A DNA stretch of 64,000 nt, from IMG/VR virus record IMGVR_UViG_3300042010_000040, positions 28,348-92,347 of that record; one strand, given 5' to 3'. The notes beneath the pieces are model-generated. The model had not been told where the DNA came from, searched no databases, and saw only the letters and a program-made list of their open reading frames with translations. Position numbers and translations under genes: made by a program. Positions 49,713 through 56,885 of this stretch are shown piece by piece. Positions within the stretch are counted from its first letter, which is position 1. The number at the start of each line of letters is the position of its first letter. Source of the DNA: a virus.

Positions 49713-50128
49713 GAGCAAATGCTCTTCAGGTATGGCCGCTTATGTTAAACTCGAGAGCCAGAGTTTAGACATCCTGTCAAGACATTTATTTCACCTATTA
49801 GCTACCCTGTATCCCTACCACACTTTACAAGGATACGTCAAGGGATTGTGTAGGTCAAGAGCATAGGGCAGCCTTACTGGTTAGTTATACAGCACTGTAC
49901 GTCAGTACAGGTGCATAATCTGCGCTCGGGAGAGCGCTATGCTTAACCAGTAAGGAAGTGTTGAGACACTAAAAGGAGTTGAATTACTATACTAATGGGT
50001 ACACTAATGTAGTCATAAAGACTAGGAGGAATGAAGCTTTGGGGGTATTTTGTAGTATCAACAGAAAGGATACTTAGGGGGCTTGTATTAATCTTGTTAA
50101 TAGGCTAAGCCCTCCATTGGAGGGCTAT
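49713..50128 (+). ncRNA. Candidate ~415-nt structured RNA
   Basis: Begins at the candidate promoter and ends at the 8-bp hairpin at 50108-50126. The core is a 12-bp perfect stem CCTTACTGGTTA (49872-49883)/TAACCAGTAAGG (49944-49955). It encloses CTGTAC-GTCA-GTACAG (49895-49910) and GCGCTC-GGGA-GAGCGC (49922-49937). The GGGA loop is a GNRA tetraloop only when read on the plus strand. Alternative pairing GCATA (49913-49917)/TATGC (49938-49942) extends the second arm. Strand, ends and function are uncertain. Confidence 0.45.
50031..50108 (+). CDS. Possible 25-aa hydrophobic peptide
   Basis: ATG at 50031 directly after AGGAGGA. Encodes 'MKLWGYFVVSTERILRGLVL' plus five hydrophobic residues, ending at the hairpin at 50108. 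It has a good ribosome-binding site and a membrane-like composition, but overlaps RNA hairpins. It may be a regulatory or toxic peptide, or chance. Confidence 0.35.
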   Translation: MKLWGYFVVSTERILRGLVLILLIG

Positions 50129-50157
50129 ATAATAAACCTGCTAGAAGAGTTGTGACA

Positions 50158-50382
50158 TTATTTATCAAATGCCTCACTAGCCACTTTCTCAGCCAGTGTA
50201 ACAGCCTCGATGTAATCCATACCCGTTGCTCTCAAGGCATCATATGTAAGAGCCTTTAGCTTAGCGAACTTAGTGGCTTCTTCGATTGTATCAAAGCGTG
50301 CTTTGTCTCCGGGTTTAGCGAAGTGTGATGAGAATTCTTTGTCTGTAAGACCTGTCTTTGAGTTACGTTTTGAAGTGATCAT
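50158..50382 (-). CDS. Small early protein, 74 aa
   Basis: ATG at 50382 after AAGGAG. Lys/Ala-rich helices ('FDTIEEATKFAKLKALTYDA'). Driven by the promoter at 50431. Unknown. Confidence 0.6.
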   Translation of the reverse strand: MITSKRNSKTGLTDKEFSSHFAKPGDKARFDTIEEATKFAKLKALTYDALRATGMDYIEAVTLAEKVASEAFDK

Positions 50383-50430
50383 GAAGAATCTCCTTGAAGG
50401 CTTGGAAGATTTTCTCTTCCTGTACGACAA

Positions 50431-50458
50431 AGAATAGCACAACCCTACCAGTGTGCAA
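50431..50458 (-). promoter_or_regulatory. Early promoter, TTGCAC-16-TATTCT
   Basis: -35 at 50453-50458 and -10 at 50431-50436 on the minus strand. The sequence upstream of the -35 (GAAATTCC) matches that of the promoter at 51170-51198. Confidence 0.65.
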
Positions 50459-50492
50459 GGGGAATTTCTTCGATTATAGGAGATAATTTCTT

Positions 50493-50636
50493 TTAGACTA
50501 TTTCAAACGTAACAGGACTATACCACCCATGATCGCCAAGCATATGGAACACTTCATAATCATAAGCTCTGAATGAATAGGACCATAGAATCAAGCCGTT
50601 GATGTTCATTGGTACAGATACATTAAGCTTTTTCAT
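50493..50636 (-). CDS. Small protein, 47 aa
   Basis: ATG at 50636 after AGGAGC. 'INGLILWSYSFRAYDYEVF' then 'GDHGWYSPVTFEIV'. Coherent coding; unknown function. Confidence 0.6.
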   Translation of the reverse strand: MKKLNVSVPMNINGLILWSYSFRAYDYEVFHMLGDHGWYSPVTFEIV

Positions 50637-50672
50637 TAGATTAGCTCCTGTATGAAAAGTTATTGATCCAAT

Positions 50673-50921
50673 CTATTGATTGATCCGCAGAGACCACTTT
50701 GAAGCATCAGGCCACAAGTACACAATAATGTCTTTATTCTCTTCTAACATCTCATTCTTCAAAGCTATTGCTTTCTCTTTCAATTCAGCATAAGAATAGG
50801 CATAAAGCTGTTTACTGCTAGCCTTCTTATCACCGTACCAAAGGTAGCCAGTGACCATGATTGAGCCAACGATCACACCACTTTCATCATCGTCTTTGAA
50901 CACATCATGAATGTTTGCCAT
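50673..50921 (-). CDS. Hypothetical protein, 82 aa
   Basis: 'GSIMVTGYLWYGDKKASSKQ' and a helical end. ATG start two bases after the preceding stop. Unknown. Confidence 0.6.
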   Translation of the reverse strand: MANIHDVFKDDDESGVIVGSIMVTGYLWYGDKKASSKQLYAYSYAELKEKAIALKNEMLEENKDIIVYLWPDASKWSLRINQ

Positions 50922-50923
50922 GA

Positions 50924-51130
50924 TTAAGCCACCTTCAGTTCATATTGACCGATGATGAAAGTGTTGTTGTAAGACAGGGCCACTTCAGCAGCGTAGATGT
51001 GATGACCTTCCAGAATGCCTTTAGCAATCAAAGACACAATGGTTTCTGTAGTGGTGAGGTGGTAGCCTTGAACACCGTTAAAAGCTTTGTTGGTCATTTT
51101 GATTTCTTGGTTGGCGAGGAAGGTTTTCAT
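50924..51130 (-). CDS. Small early protein, 68 aa
   Basis: ATG at 51130 after GGAG; the GTG or other starts upstream fall at the promoter. Begins 'MKTFLANQEIKMTNKAF'. Unknown. Confidence 0.6.
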   Translation of the reverse strand: MKTFLANQEIKMTNKAFNGVQGYHLTTTETIVSLIAKGILEGHHIYAAEVALSYNNTFIIGQYELKVA

Positions 51131-51169
51131 GTCTGCTGCTCCGTTGTGTGTTTCGTTCTCTGTATTAAG

Positions 51170-51198
51170 AGAATAGACCACTATCAGACATTGTGCAA
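51170..51198 (-). promoter_or_regulatory. Early promoter, TTGCAC-17-TATTCT
   Basis: -35 at 51193-51198 and -10 at 51170-51175, minus strand. Near-identical hexamers to those at 50431-50458. Confidence 0.7.
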
Positions 51199-51263
51199 GG
51201 AATTTCTGAAGAAAATCTAAAGAAATTTATCATTTATTTTCAATGAACCACTTTAGTGCCACT

Positions 51264-51419
51264 TTAGTGGACAACCATCTGCAAGCTCTTAGCATAGCTA
51301 GAGGCTGGATAGCCTTCCACTTCGTCTTTCCATGTTCTATGGTAGACAGGCTGAGGTTTATTGGAGGCTACATCTTCTTGAATAAAGATTTTGTAGAAGA
51401 CTATTAAAGAGATGATCAT
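51264..51419 (-). CDS. Small membrane-anchored protein, 51 aa
   Basis: ATG at 51419 after AAGGA. Hydrophobic N-terminus ('MIISLIVFYKIFI'), then a soluble tail. Unknown. Confidence 0.6.
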   Translation of the reverse strand: MIISLIVFYKIFIQEDVASNKPQPVYHRTWKDEVEGYPASSYAKSLQMVVH

Positions 51420-51457
51420 GATAGCTTCCTTATATTGTAATTCATTAACGAATCTAT

Positions 51458-51646
51458 TTATTCCACGTAATAACAATCAGACTCTTTATAGCCCTTCTTA
51501 CTCATATACTCACGTTCAAGCTTAGCACATTGCTCAAAGGCTTCGTTCTCTTCCTGTTGTGTGCTAACAGACCAAGAGGTTGGTTCGTAAGCATCACATT
51601 GGTTAGGAGATGAACACAAAGCGACATACAAGAGAATAGTGTACAT
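51458..51646 (-). CDS. Small exported Cys protein, DUF1482-like
   Basis: 62 residues with a short hydrophobic N-terminus ('MYTILLYVALCS') and two Cys pairs, ending 'GYKESDCYYVE'. Resembles DUF1482-type phage proteins. Unknown role. Confidence 0.6.
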   Translation of the reverse strand: MYTILLYVALCSSPNQCDAYEPTSWSVSTQQEENEAFEQCAKLEREYMSKKGYKESDCYYVE

Positions 51647-51688
51647 GAGAATCTTCCTTATTTGAGAGGGATTAATCTTGGTTGAGTC

Positions 51689-51835
51689 TTACACTAACAC
51701 AAAACCATAAAAGCTATGCTCCAACCTCATCCCGTGAATCTTTGCCACTTGTTTGTAGAACATCATAGCATCATTACTACGGATTGCAACAGGGATTTTA
51801 TGAGACATTGCAAACAGCTTGATGATGGTTTTCAT
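51689..51835 (-). CDS. Small protein, 48 aa
   Basis: ATG at 51835 after AAGGA. An earlier in-frame ATG (51871) overlaps the -10 box of the promoter at 51870-51898, so it would not be in the mRNA. Starts 'MKTIIKLFAMSHKIPVAI'. Unknown. Confidence 0.6.
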   Translation of the reverse strand: MKTIIKLFAMSHKIPVAIRSNDAMMFYKQVAKIHGMRLEHSFYGFVLV

Positions 51836-51869
51836 GTCTACGTTCCTTGTGTTTTGTTTGGTATGGCTC

Positions 51870-51898
51870 ATTATGTTCCTATTCACCACACCAGTCAA
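51870..51898 (-). promoter_or_regulatory. Early promoter, TTGACT-17-CATAAT
   Basis: -35 at 51893-51898 and -10 at 51870-51875, minus strand. It decides the start of the gene at 51689-51835. Confidence 0.7.
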
Positions 51899-51934
51899 CA
51901 ATTATTTTAGGCATTTCGCAGTCTATTTAGACAT

Positions 51935-52761
51935 TCAACCCTCTTGATAAAATTTAGTTGTGACTCTTCCAAACATTAGGTCTGATTCTATCTCATTTAC
52001 CAACTTAAGTAGAGCATCTTCAACCTCACATCTATAAAACACCTCTTTTCTGTATCTATCCAATACTTCTAACAACCTATTAATTTTAGCTTTTTGCCAA
52101 GCCTTGTGGGCTTCTGTTTCACTAGTAAATGACCCAAGCCCCGTATAACCCTTATCTGATTTTATTGATGCTTGAAACTTGCTAGCTTTGCTGGATTTAG
52201 ACACACCCATGAGCATGTCAGACTTTGGGTGCTTCCTAACGAGATTGTTTATATAAGATGATACAGCAACACATGTTTCTGGTGAATAGGTGTTGCTATC
52301 TGGAAACAGTATATCTTTATCAATTTGCAGTGATATATTTGTGTCATATACAGCATGATTTTGATACCACTCAGCAAAGTTTTGAAAGTTGTGCCAATAC
52401 TCGCACACTTCTACACCTTTAGCTCCATATGTATAATAAGAAGGGTTCGTTTCACTGTAGCACCTTTCTATAATGCCTTTCCATATCTGGTGCACTGGGT
52501 TTTCGGACCTCTTCCTACCTCCGAGGTTTTAAATCTAGATGTATGTTCACCTACACCCATAAAACCCACACCCGCAATTAAGCGGGCAAAAGGGTCAGCA
52601 ACCAAACCACTGTTGATATTCTGGGCGCTGGTCACACGCTCGTAGCCAGTGTTCAAGAACCTAACATAGACTTCAGGACCACTTACTATTTTTGTTATGA
52701 CTAGCTCACCACACCGTTTGGTCTGGAAAATGTCCCCTTCTTTGTACGAACCTCTTTTCAT
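51935..52761 (-). pseudogene. Frameshifted HNH/AP2 mobile endonuclease
   Basis: Two overlapping frames make one endonuclease. 52468-52761 (ATG after GAGG) encodes the N-terminal domain ('GDIFQTKRCGELVITKI'). It then runs out of frame. 51935-52495 continues with 'IWKGIIERCYSETNPSYY', 'VSKSSKASKFQASI' and an AP2-like end. Reading one extra A in the A4 run at 52500-52503 joins them as '...GPKNPVHQIWKG'. So a one-base deletion, or a sequencing error, splits the gene. It is related to the intact gene at 56886-57530. Confidence 0.7.
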
Positions 52762-52781
52762 TTCATCCTCATCATATTAGT

Positions 52782-53072
52782 TTATTGATTAGTACCACTA
52801 TAATAACCATCCCCACCACTATTCCCTGTCCGTTTGCTCCAAAGATCATCAGCACCGTATTCTTCCAATGTATTCTCCACTCTATCCCAGCTCTGAAACT
52901 TACTCGTCCACTGATACAGCTTCTTAGTCTTACGATCAAGTCTGTAGAGGTCTGGAACCTCGTTGAAGTTAACAAACCAGATTGTGTTATCCTCTACATA
53001 TGAGCACTCAAGCTTTATATCGTTGTAGTAGTCGTGAGATATCTTGTATAGATTGCCTTCTTTAAAGTTCAT
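52782..53072 (-). CDS. Hypothetical protein, 96 aa
   Basis: Starts 'MNFKEGNLYKISHDYY', aromatic beta-rich middle, Gly/Ser-rich end. Unknown. Confidence 0.6.
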   Translation of the reverse strand: MNFKEGNLYKISHDYYNDIKLECSYVEDNTIWFVNFNEVPDLYRLDRKTKKLYQWTSKFQSWDRVENTLEEYGADDLWSKRTGNSGGDGYYSGTNQ

Positions 53073-53093
53073 AAGGATACCACCATGATTATT

Positions 53094-53324
53094 TTACCTC
53101 TTTTCATAAAACTTCTTGACTGTAACGTTAGTGTAGTCTTCAAGTTTGTAGTACTTGAGGATGCCTGAATGAGGTTTCAGCATTCCTAGTACTGGGTGAT
53201 GATTGTATTCGATTGTGTAGGTTTTAGACACAGGATCAGTGCTAACACTGTAGTCATTAATCCCATCATCTGAATAGAGATAGTGGATTCTATCTCTATG
53301 TTCAAGAACAGTAACATTCTTCAT
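53094..53324 (-). CDS. Hypothetical protein, 76 aa
   Basis: 'VTVLEHRDRIHYLYSDDG' start and basic end. Coupled by ATGA overlap to the next upstream gene. Unknown. Confidence 0.6.
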   Translation of the reverse strand: MKNVTVLEHRDRIHYLYSDDGINDYSVSTDPVSKTYTIEYNHHPVLGMLKPHSGILKYYKLEDYTNVTVKKFYEKR

Positions 53325-53443
53325 TCTGGGAGATACTTGCCGAAGGTGCAGAAGTAGGTCCAGTTGATGCTGTTAGCTTTCTTGATATCACCAGCTTCAC
53401 GGGCTTTGTTGAAGGAGGTTTCGAGGTTGGCTTGAATGTTCAT
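53321..53443 (-). CDS. Small protein, 40 aa
   Basis: ATG at 53443 with AAGC/AGGAA-like site. 'MNIQANLETSFNKAREAGDI' helical. First gene after the promoter at 53484. Unknown. Confidence 0.6.
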   Translation of the reverse strand: MNIQANLETSFNKAREAGDIKKANSINWTYFCTFGKYLPE

Positions 53444-53483
53444 TTTCTGGCTTCCTGAGTGGTTTGCTGTCTTGATAGGTTAG

Positions 53484-53512
53484 ATTCTACACACCCACTG
53501 AAGACGTGTCAA
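53484..53512 (-). promoter_or_regulatory. Early promoter, TTGACA-17-TAGAAT
   Basis: -35 at 53507-53512 and -10 at 53484-53489, minus strand. Confidence 0.75.
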
Positions 53513-53516
53513 CAAA

Positions 53517-53657
53517 TTAAATCAAATTCTTTTCGAGATAAATGAGAGCCTCTTGATGGGTATTAAACCACTCAAGACCAGCATACAGCCAGCCTGAAGG
53601 TGTCATACTCCAACCTAAGACAATCCACTGATCGTTGTCCTCTACAATTTCCATCAT
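53517..53657 (-). CDS. Small protein, 46 aa
   Basis: ATG-ATG start at 53657 after GGGAGAAAG, overlapping the previous stop. 'DNDQWIVLGWSMTPSGWLY' is Trp-rich. Unknown. Confidence 0.6.
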   Translation of the reverse strand: MMEIVEDNDQWIVLGWSMTPSGWLYAGLEWFNTHQEALIYLEKNLI

Positions 53658-53809
53658 TCTTTCTCCCAATTCCTTTTAAGACTTCTCTCAGTGCTATAGC
53701 CTCGCTTCTTGTTTTTACCGCCTGTGTCATAGTGGTCTGCACACTTTTGCTTAGCTGAAGAACGCTTGCGTTCATATTTCTGGAATGATTCTTGTGTGTA
53801 GGTGCTCAT
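53654..53809 (-). CDS. Basic protein, 51 aa
   Basis: Very basic ('YERKRSSAKQKCADHYDTGG', 'NKKRGYSTERSLKRNWEKE'), so possibly nucleic-acid binding. ATGA overlaps both sides. Confidence 0.6.
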   Translation of the reverse strand: MSTYTQESFQKYERKRSSAKQKCADHYDTGGKNKKRGYSTERSLKRNWEKE

Positions 53810-53997
53810 TTGATATTGTCCAGTTTAATTGCTTTAGCTACCACTTTCATACGTTCCATACAATAGTCCAGAGTTGCTGCTACAAGCAGACTACCATCAG
53901 GTTCACGAATCTCAGCATAGATGCTGTTTTGATGGTCACGTTTACCATATCGGATGTTTGTAATTACAGCATCATGGTACTTATCTGTCCAGTTCAT
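53806..53997 (-). CDS. Hypothetical protein, 63 aa
   Basis: Starts 'MNWTDKYHDAVITNIRYG'. ATGA overlaps. Unknown. Confidence 0.6.
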   Translation of the reverse strand: MNWTDKYHDAVITNIRYGKRDHQNSIYAEIREPDGSLLVAATLDYCMERMKVVAKAIKLDNIK

Positions 53998-54110
53998 TTC
54001 GTTTCTACCTTATTACGATATACCAGAATAAATCCAAACAGCTTGTAGTCTTCCATGGTCCAAGTCTTACCATACCGCTCATATTTCATGTAAACTTTAC
54101 GAGTAATCAT
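53994..54110 (-). CDS. Small basic protein, 38 aa
   Basis: 'MITRKVYMKYERYGKTWTME' then 'FGFILVYRNKVETK'. GGAG upstream of the ATG. Unknown. Confidence 0.55.
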   Translation of the reverse strand: MITRKVYMKYERYGKTWTMEDYKLFGFILVYRNKVETK

Positions 54111-54250
54111 TTCAACATCTCCAATTCAATCGTCTGTTTTGTGTTATACATCGGAACACATGTCCAATGCCCATTGTCACGGAATAATTTAGCAGCTATG
54201 CCTTGGGAAAGGAATGTGTAGGCTTGTTGAAAAGATTGGTGAGTGTTCAT
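54107..54250 (-). CDS. Small protein, 47 aa
   Basis: Starts 'MNTHQSFQQAYTFLSQGIAA'. ATG after GAGAG. Unknown. Confidence 0.55.
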   Translation of the reverse strand: MNTHQSFQQAYTFLSQGIAAKLFRDNGHWTCVPMYNTKQTIELEMLK

Positions 54251-54253
54251 CTC

Positions 54254-54457
54254 TCAGTCCTCATAATCTGCTTGACAATGCATAAAGGATTCATGTTGGC
54301 AGGTGTCACACGCAGAGCCTTGACCACGGTTAATCATCACCATTGCGTGACAAGACGAGCATACAGGAAACTCTCCTTGTTCATCTACTTGGTAGGTTTG
54401 ATAGTGACCAAATCCGTTATCTTGAACATCATAAAAGAAACCTTCAAAGTTATCCAT
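54254..54457 (-). CDS. Zinc-ribbon protein, 67 aa
   Basis: C-x-x-C pairs 'CSSCHAM' and 'CDTCQHESFMHC'. ATG at 54457 has GAGGT five bases upstream, so the GTG at 54469 is rejected. Probable zinc binding. Internal promoter at 54506-54534 precedes it. Confidence 0.65.
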   Translation of the reverse strand: MDNFEGFFYDVQDNGFGHYQTYQVDEQGEFPVCSSCHAMVMINRGQGSACDTCQHESFMHCQADYED

Positions 54458-54458
54458 G

Positions 54459-55100
54459 TCACACCTCACTCAAAGTTTTAATGTATTGTTTGGTTGCTTG
54501 TGTGTATCTTATCAAAGCTTTAGTGGTCTTGCAAGCAATCTGTAAAATCTTTTTAAAACTATTTGTGCGTGGTAATTCGTCGATAAAATCGGACATCCAG
54601 CTCACTCCACATGGTGTGGCTACCTCTGTGTGGCTGTAGTCTACATCACAGCTTGAGTAGGCAGTTTCTGCCTCAACTTGTTGAGTATCTTCCTCATATT
54701 CTTCCTCTGTTTTGATAGGCTTTGCAGCTATTGCTTTCTTGTACAAGAATTCTGCACGTTGAAGCTTAGCGAAAGCTACATCTCTATAGACGCTGTACTC
54801 TTCCAAGCTGAATTCACCAGCACGATAGGCTGTCTCAAGCTCAAGGATTTCTGAGCGGAGTTTTTCTACTCTAGACAATTGTGGGAGAATTCGTGATTTC
54901 AAAGGAACAGAAGTTTTACGTTTCTCTTTACGAGCTTCGATAGCCTCATCAGAAAATGCCTTGACATTTGGTTTACCATTGATGTAGGTAGGCACAGCCT
55001 CAATAGATTTGTCACCACGATACTGGTCATTGCCACCTGACCACTCACCATGGTCTGAGCAGCTATCAATCCACGAAGGTTGTATGTAAAGTCTTGTCAT
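54459..55100 (-). CDS. Coiled-coil early protein, 213 aa
   Basis: Basic N-terminal half ('EARKEKRKTSVPLKSRILPQ'), then coiled coil ('LRSEILELETAYRAGEFSLE'), acidic segment and basic end. One of the largest early genes here. Function unknown. Confidence 0.65.
   Translation of the reverse strand: MTRLYIQPSWIDSCSDHGEWSGGNDQYRGDKSIEAVPTYINGKPNVKAFSDEAIEARKEKRKTSVPLKSRILPQLSRVEKLRSEILELETAYRAGEFSLEEYSVYRDVAFAKLQRAEFLYKKAIAAKPIKTEEEYEEDTQQVEAETAYSSCDVDYSHTEVATPCGVSWMSDFIDELPRTNSFKKILQIACKTTKALIRYTQATKQYIKTLSEV
54506..54534 (-). promoter_or_regulatory. Internal early promoter, TTGCAA-17-TAAGAT
   Basis: -35 at 54529-54534 and -10 at 54506-54511, inside the 3' end of the 213-aa gene. Confidence 0.6.
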
Positions 55101-55141
55101 GATAAAAGCCCCTAACCTGAAACACCTTGTTGATGTCTAAG

Positions 55142-55170
55142 ATTATGGGGCTTTGGGATATAGCTGTCAA
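55142..55170 (-). promoter_or_regulatory. Early promoter, TTGACA-17-CATAAT
   Basis: -35 at 55165-55170 and -10 at 55142-55147, minus strand. Confidence 0.75.
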
Positions 55171-55173
55171 CAA

Positions 55174-55461
55174 CTATTTGTAAACTTTCTCGTCTACGTA
55201 CTTTGAGAAGCGAATCATTGTCTTGATAGAAGGCCGGGCTCTAGGAAACTCCTTACCATATGCATGAGCGTAGCTGTACCAACGATTTGATGTCCAGATT
55301 TCAATTCCACCTAGGATGACCGTATGATAGGACATATCCACTTCAACGCCAGCATCCATCAATTCATTTAGCTTTTTATCCCAACCCGCTGAATAGCTCT
55401 CTTGAAACAAGATGCCTCCTAGGACAGATAGCCACACTTTAAACATTTCAAAGTAAATCAT
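55174..55461 (-). CDS. Hypothetical protein, 95 aa
   Basis: 'MIYFEMFKVWLSVLGGILFQ' hydrophobic start and basic end. The stop abuts the next promoter. Unknown. Confidence 0.6.
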   Translation of the reverse strand: MIYFEMFKVWLSVLGGILFQESYSAGWDKKLNELMDAGVEVDMSYHTVILGGIEIWTSNRWYSYAHAYGKEFPRARPSIKTMIRFSKYVDEKVYK

Positions 55462-55865
55462 TATTTTGTTTCCTTTTTAGGTTCATCATCTTTCAGCTCA
55501 CGCTTAGCCCTTGCCAGCAATTCATACAGAACGTCTATAGCATCATTCCCAATCTGCTGTGCTTGTGGTGTCTGTGCAATAGCTTGTCCAGCATATGCAA
55601 CCACCATCGTATACATAGTCTTCTCGCTTGGGATAGTTTTTGCAAACAGAATCAACAGCAAAGGTAGCCAAACCCAACGTAAGGCTTTACGTCGTCCAGC
55701 TTTCTTATATTCAACAGTCTCTTTACTGTCCCAAGAGTTGATATCTACAGTGAAATAAAACGCTGCACCTAGAAGTAACAGCAGGGTAACACCGCCTGTC
55801 ACACCGAAGAATGCTGCAACGCCGGGAAGGATGCCAATGCAGTATACGATAAAAGCCAATTCCAT
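55461..55865 (-). CDS. Membrane protein, 134 aa
   Basis: Hydrophobic segments at about 3-20, 22-40 and 65-80, then a charged C-terminus ('REL KDDEPKKETK' region). Inner-membrane early protein, unknown role. Confidence 0.6.
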   Translation of the reverse strand: MELAFIVYCIGILPGVAAFFGVTGGVTLLLLLGAAFYFTVDINSWDSKETVEYKKAGRRKALRWVWLPLLLILFAKTIPSEKTMYTMVVAYAGQAIAQTPQAQQIGNDAIDVLYELLARAKRELKDDEPKKETK

Positions 55866-56038
55866 TATTTCTTCTCCTTAACAAGTTGACGTAAAAGTTC
55901 CAGTTGTTCTTTCTTCATAGCAGCCTCTTCACGACGACGTTTGTTTCCAACACTGACAAGACAGCACAAGTATACTAAGCCCCAAGGAAAGAACAAGATT
56001 GTCAGTAGGATGTGTATGACGTGGGCAAAGGGGTTCAT
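55865..56038 (-). CDS. Small single-pass membrane protein, 57 aa
   Basis: 'HILLTILFFPWGLVYLCCLV' transmembrane segment followed by basic helix ('NKRRREEAAMKKEQLELLRQ'). Adjacent to another membrane gene. Unknown. Confidence 0.6.
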   Translation of the reverse strand: MNPFAHVIHILLTILFFPWGLVYLCCLVSVGNKRRREEAAMKKEQLELLRQLVKEKK

Positions 56039-56238
56039 GATTTATCCTCCAAAGCATATTCGAAATAATTAGTCCAAGCCTGTTCTCCAACACTATAGAA
56101 GATATGCACAGTGTTATTCTTGAACTGCTGAATGTCACCATTAGATTTCATGTGAAAGGAGTATTCCCCTCCAGCTTTGAAGGCTACTTCACCTGTTGGG
56201 ATCATGACAACGTCCTTGACACATAAGAGCTTGATCAT
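56035..56238 (-). CDS. Hypothetical protein, 67 aa
   Basis: ATG at 56238 after GAGGTGG. 'GEVAFKAGGEYSFHMKSNGD' beta-like. Unknown. Confidence 0.6.
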   Translation of the reverse strand: MIKLLCVKDVVMIPTGEVAFKAGGEYSFHMKSNGDIQQFKNNTVHIFYSVGEQAWTNYFEYALEDKS

Positions 56239-56239
56239 G

Positions 56240-56398
56240 TCACACCACCTCAACTGGGTAATGAGCTTTGACCACGTACCTTACAGCACCGTATTTCATG
56301 TCAAGACGATCAGCTTGTTTAAGAGCCCGGTTCCGGTCGTTGTAGACTTTACCAACTTGAGTTTTGGTCTGTACGTCGATGATGGTGTAAGTGGTCAT
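56240..56398 (-). CDS. Small basic protein, 52 aa
   Basis: ATG at 56398 after AAAGGAG. 'NDRNRALKQADRLDMKYGAV' helical. First gene after the promoter at 56440. Confidence 0.6.
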   Translation of the reverse strand: MTTYTIIDVQTKTQVGKVYNDRNRALKQADRLDMKYGAVRYVVKAHYPVEVV

Positions 56399-56439
56399 TT
56401 CATTCTCCTTTGGAAGCCCTTTGCTTCCTTCATGTGTTC

Positions 56440-56468
56440 AGTATAGGTGGGTAACAGCTGCCTGTCAA
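56440..56468 (-). promoter_or_regulatory. Early promoter, TTGACA-17-TATACT
   Basis: -35 at 56463-56468 and -10 at 56440-56445. The best match to consensus in the region. Confidence 0.8.
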
Positions 56469-56471
56469 GGT

Positions 56472-56765
56472 TTATTTTGACTCTATCCACTTTTGAATAT
56501 GCTCTTGTACCCGTTCGTCATCGCCAGAGTAGAACACATACCCACCCATAACACTGCGATATTCTTGATCAACGTATTCAAAACCACCGTAGTATTGAAG
56601 GTTCTTGTCAGCACTCATACTGCAAGCAATCACATCCTCGGTGATGAACAGCTTATAGCCTGCACGATTGTCTAAACCACATACTTCAGGTTTGACCTCC
56701 TCGGCACAAGCAATGAATTGTGCAACAGAGTCGTCTACAATGCTGGTCATTTCGTAAAAGTCCAT
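56472..56765 (-). CDS. Hypothetical protein, 97 aa
   Basis: ATG at 56765 after AGGA. An ATG at 56819 lies upstream of the predicted transcription start and is rejected. Begins 'MDFYEMTSIVDDSVAQF'. Unknown. Confidence 0.6.
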   Translation of the reverse strand: MDFYEMTSIVDDSVAQFIACAEEVKPEVCGLDNRAGYKLFITEDVIACSMSADKNLQYYGGFEYVDQEYRSVMGGYVFYSGDDERVQEHIQKWIESK

Positions 56766-56807
56766 GAGGGTGATTCCTGTGTGGGTTGTTTTGTCTCTGT
56801 GATTAAG

Positions 56808-56836
56808 ATGGTAGATCACTCTGAGGAAGGAGTCAA
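56808..56836 (-). promoter_or_regulatory. Early promoter, TTGACT-17-TACCAT
   Basis: -35 at 56831-56836 and -10 at 56808-56813, minus strand. Confidence 0.6.
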
Positions 56837-56862
56837 GGGTTTATTTTCAGACAGACAAAAGA

Positions 56863-56882
56863 AAACCCTCGAAAGAGGGTTT
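56863..56882 (-). terminator. Rho-independent terminator after the HNH gene
   Basis: AAACCCTC/GAGGGTTT stem (8 bp), 4-nt loop, followed on the minus strand by TTCTTTTGT. Confidence 0.8.
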
Positions 56883-56885
56883 GGG

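Larger units (their letters stand above)
49450..50157. other. 708-bp structured intergenic region between convergent blocks
   Basis: No protein gene longer than 25 codons is convincing. The left 230 bp show little. From 49677 there is a TTGACA-18-TAAACA promoter candidate, then a dense set of hairpins: AGAGC/GCTCT (49712-49725), TAAACTC/GAGTTTA (49746-49767), a three-way junction (49872-49955), AGTGT/ACACT (49957-49970) and AGCCCTCC/GGAGGGCT (50108-50126). See separate entries and findings. Confidence 0.6.

Noticed and set aside
49872-49955. Three-way junction as a tRNA, hammerhead ribozyme or group I intron core
   Set aside because: Lacks tRNA-conserved bases and the CUGANGA/GAA core; no split host gene flanks it.
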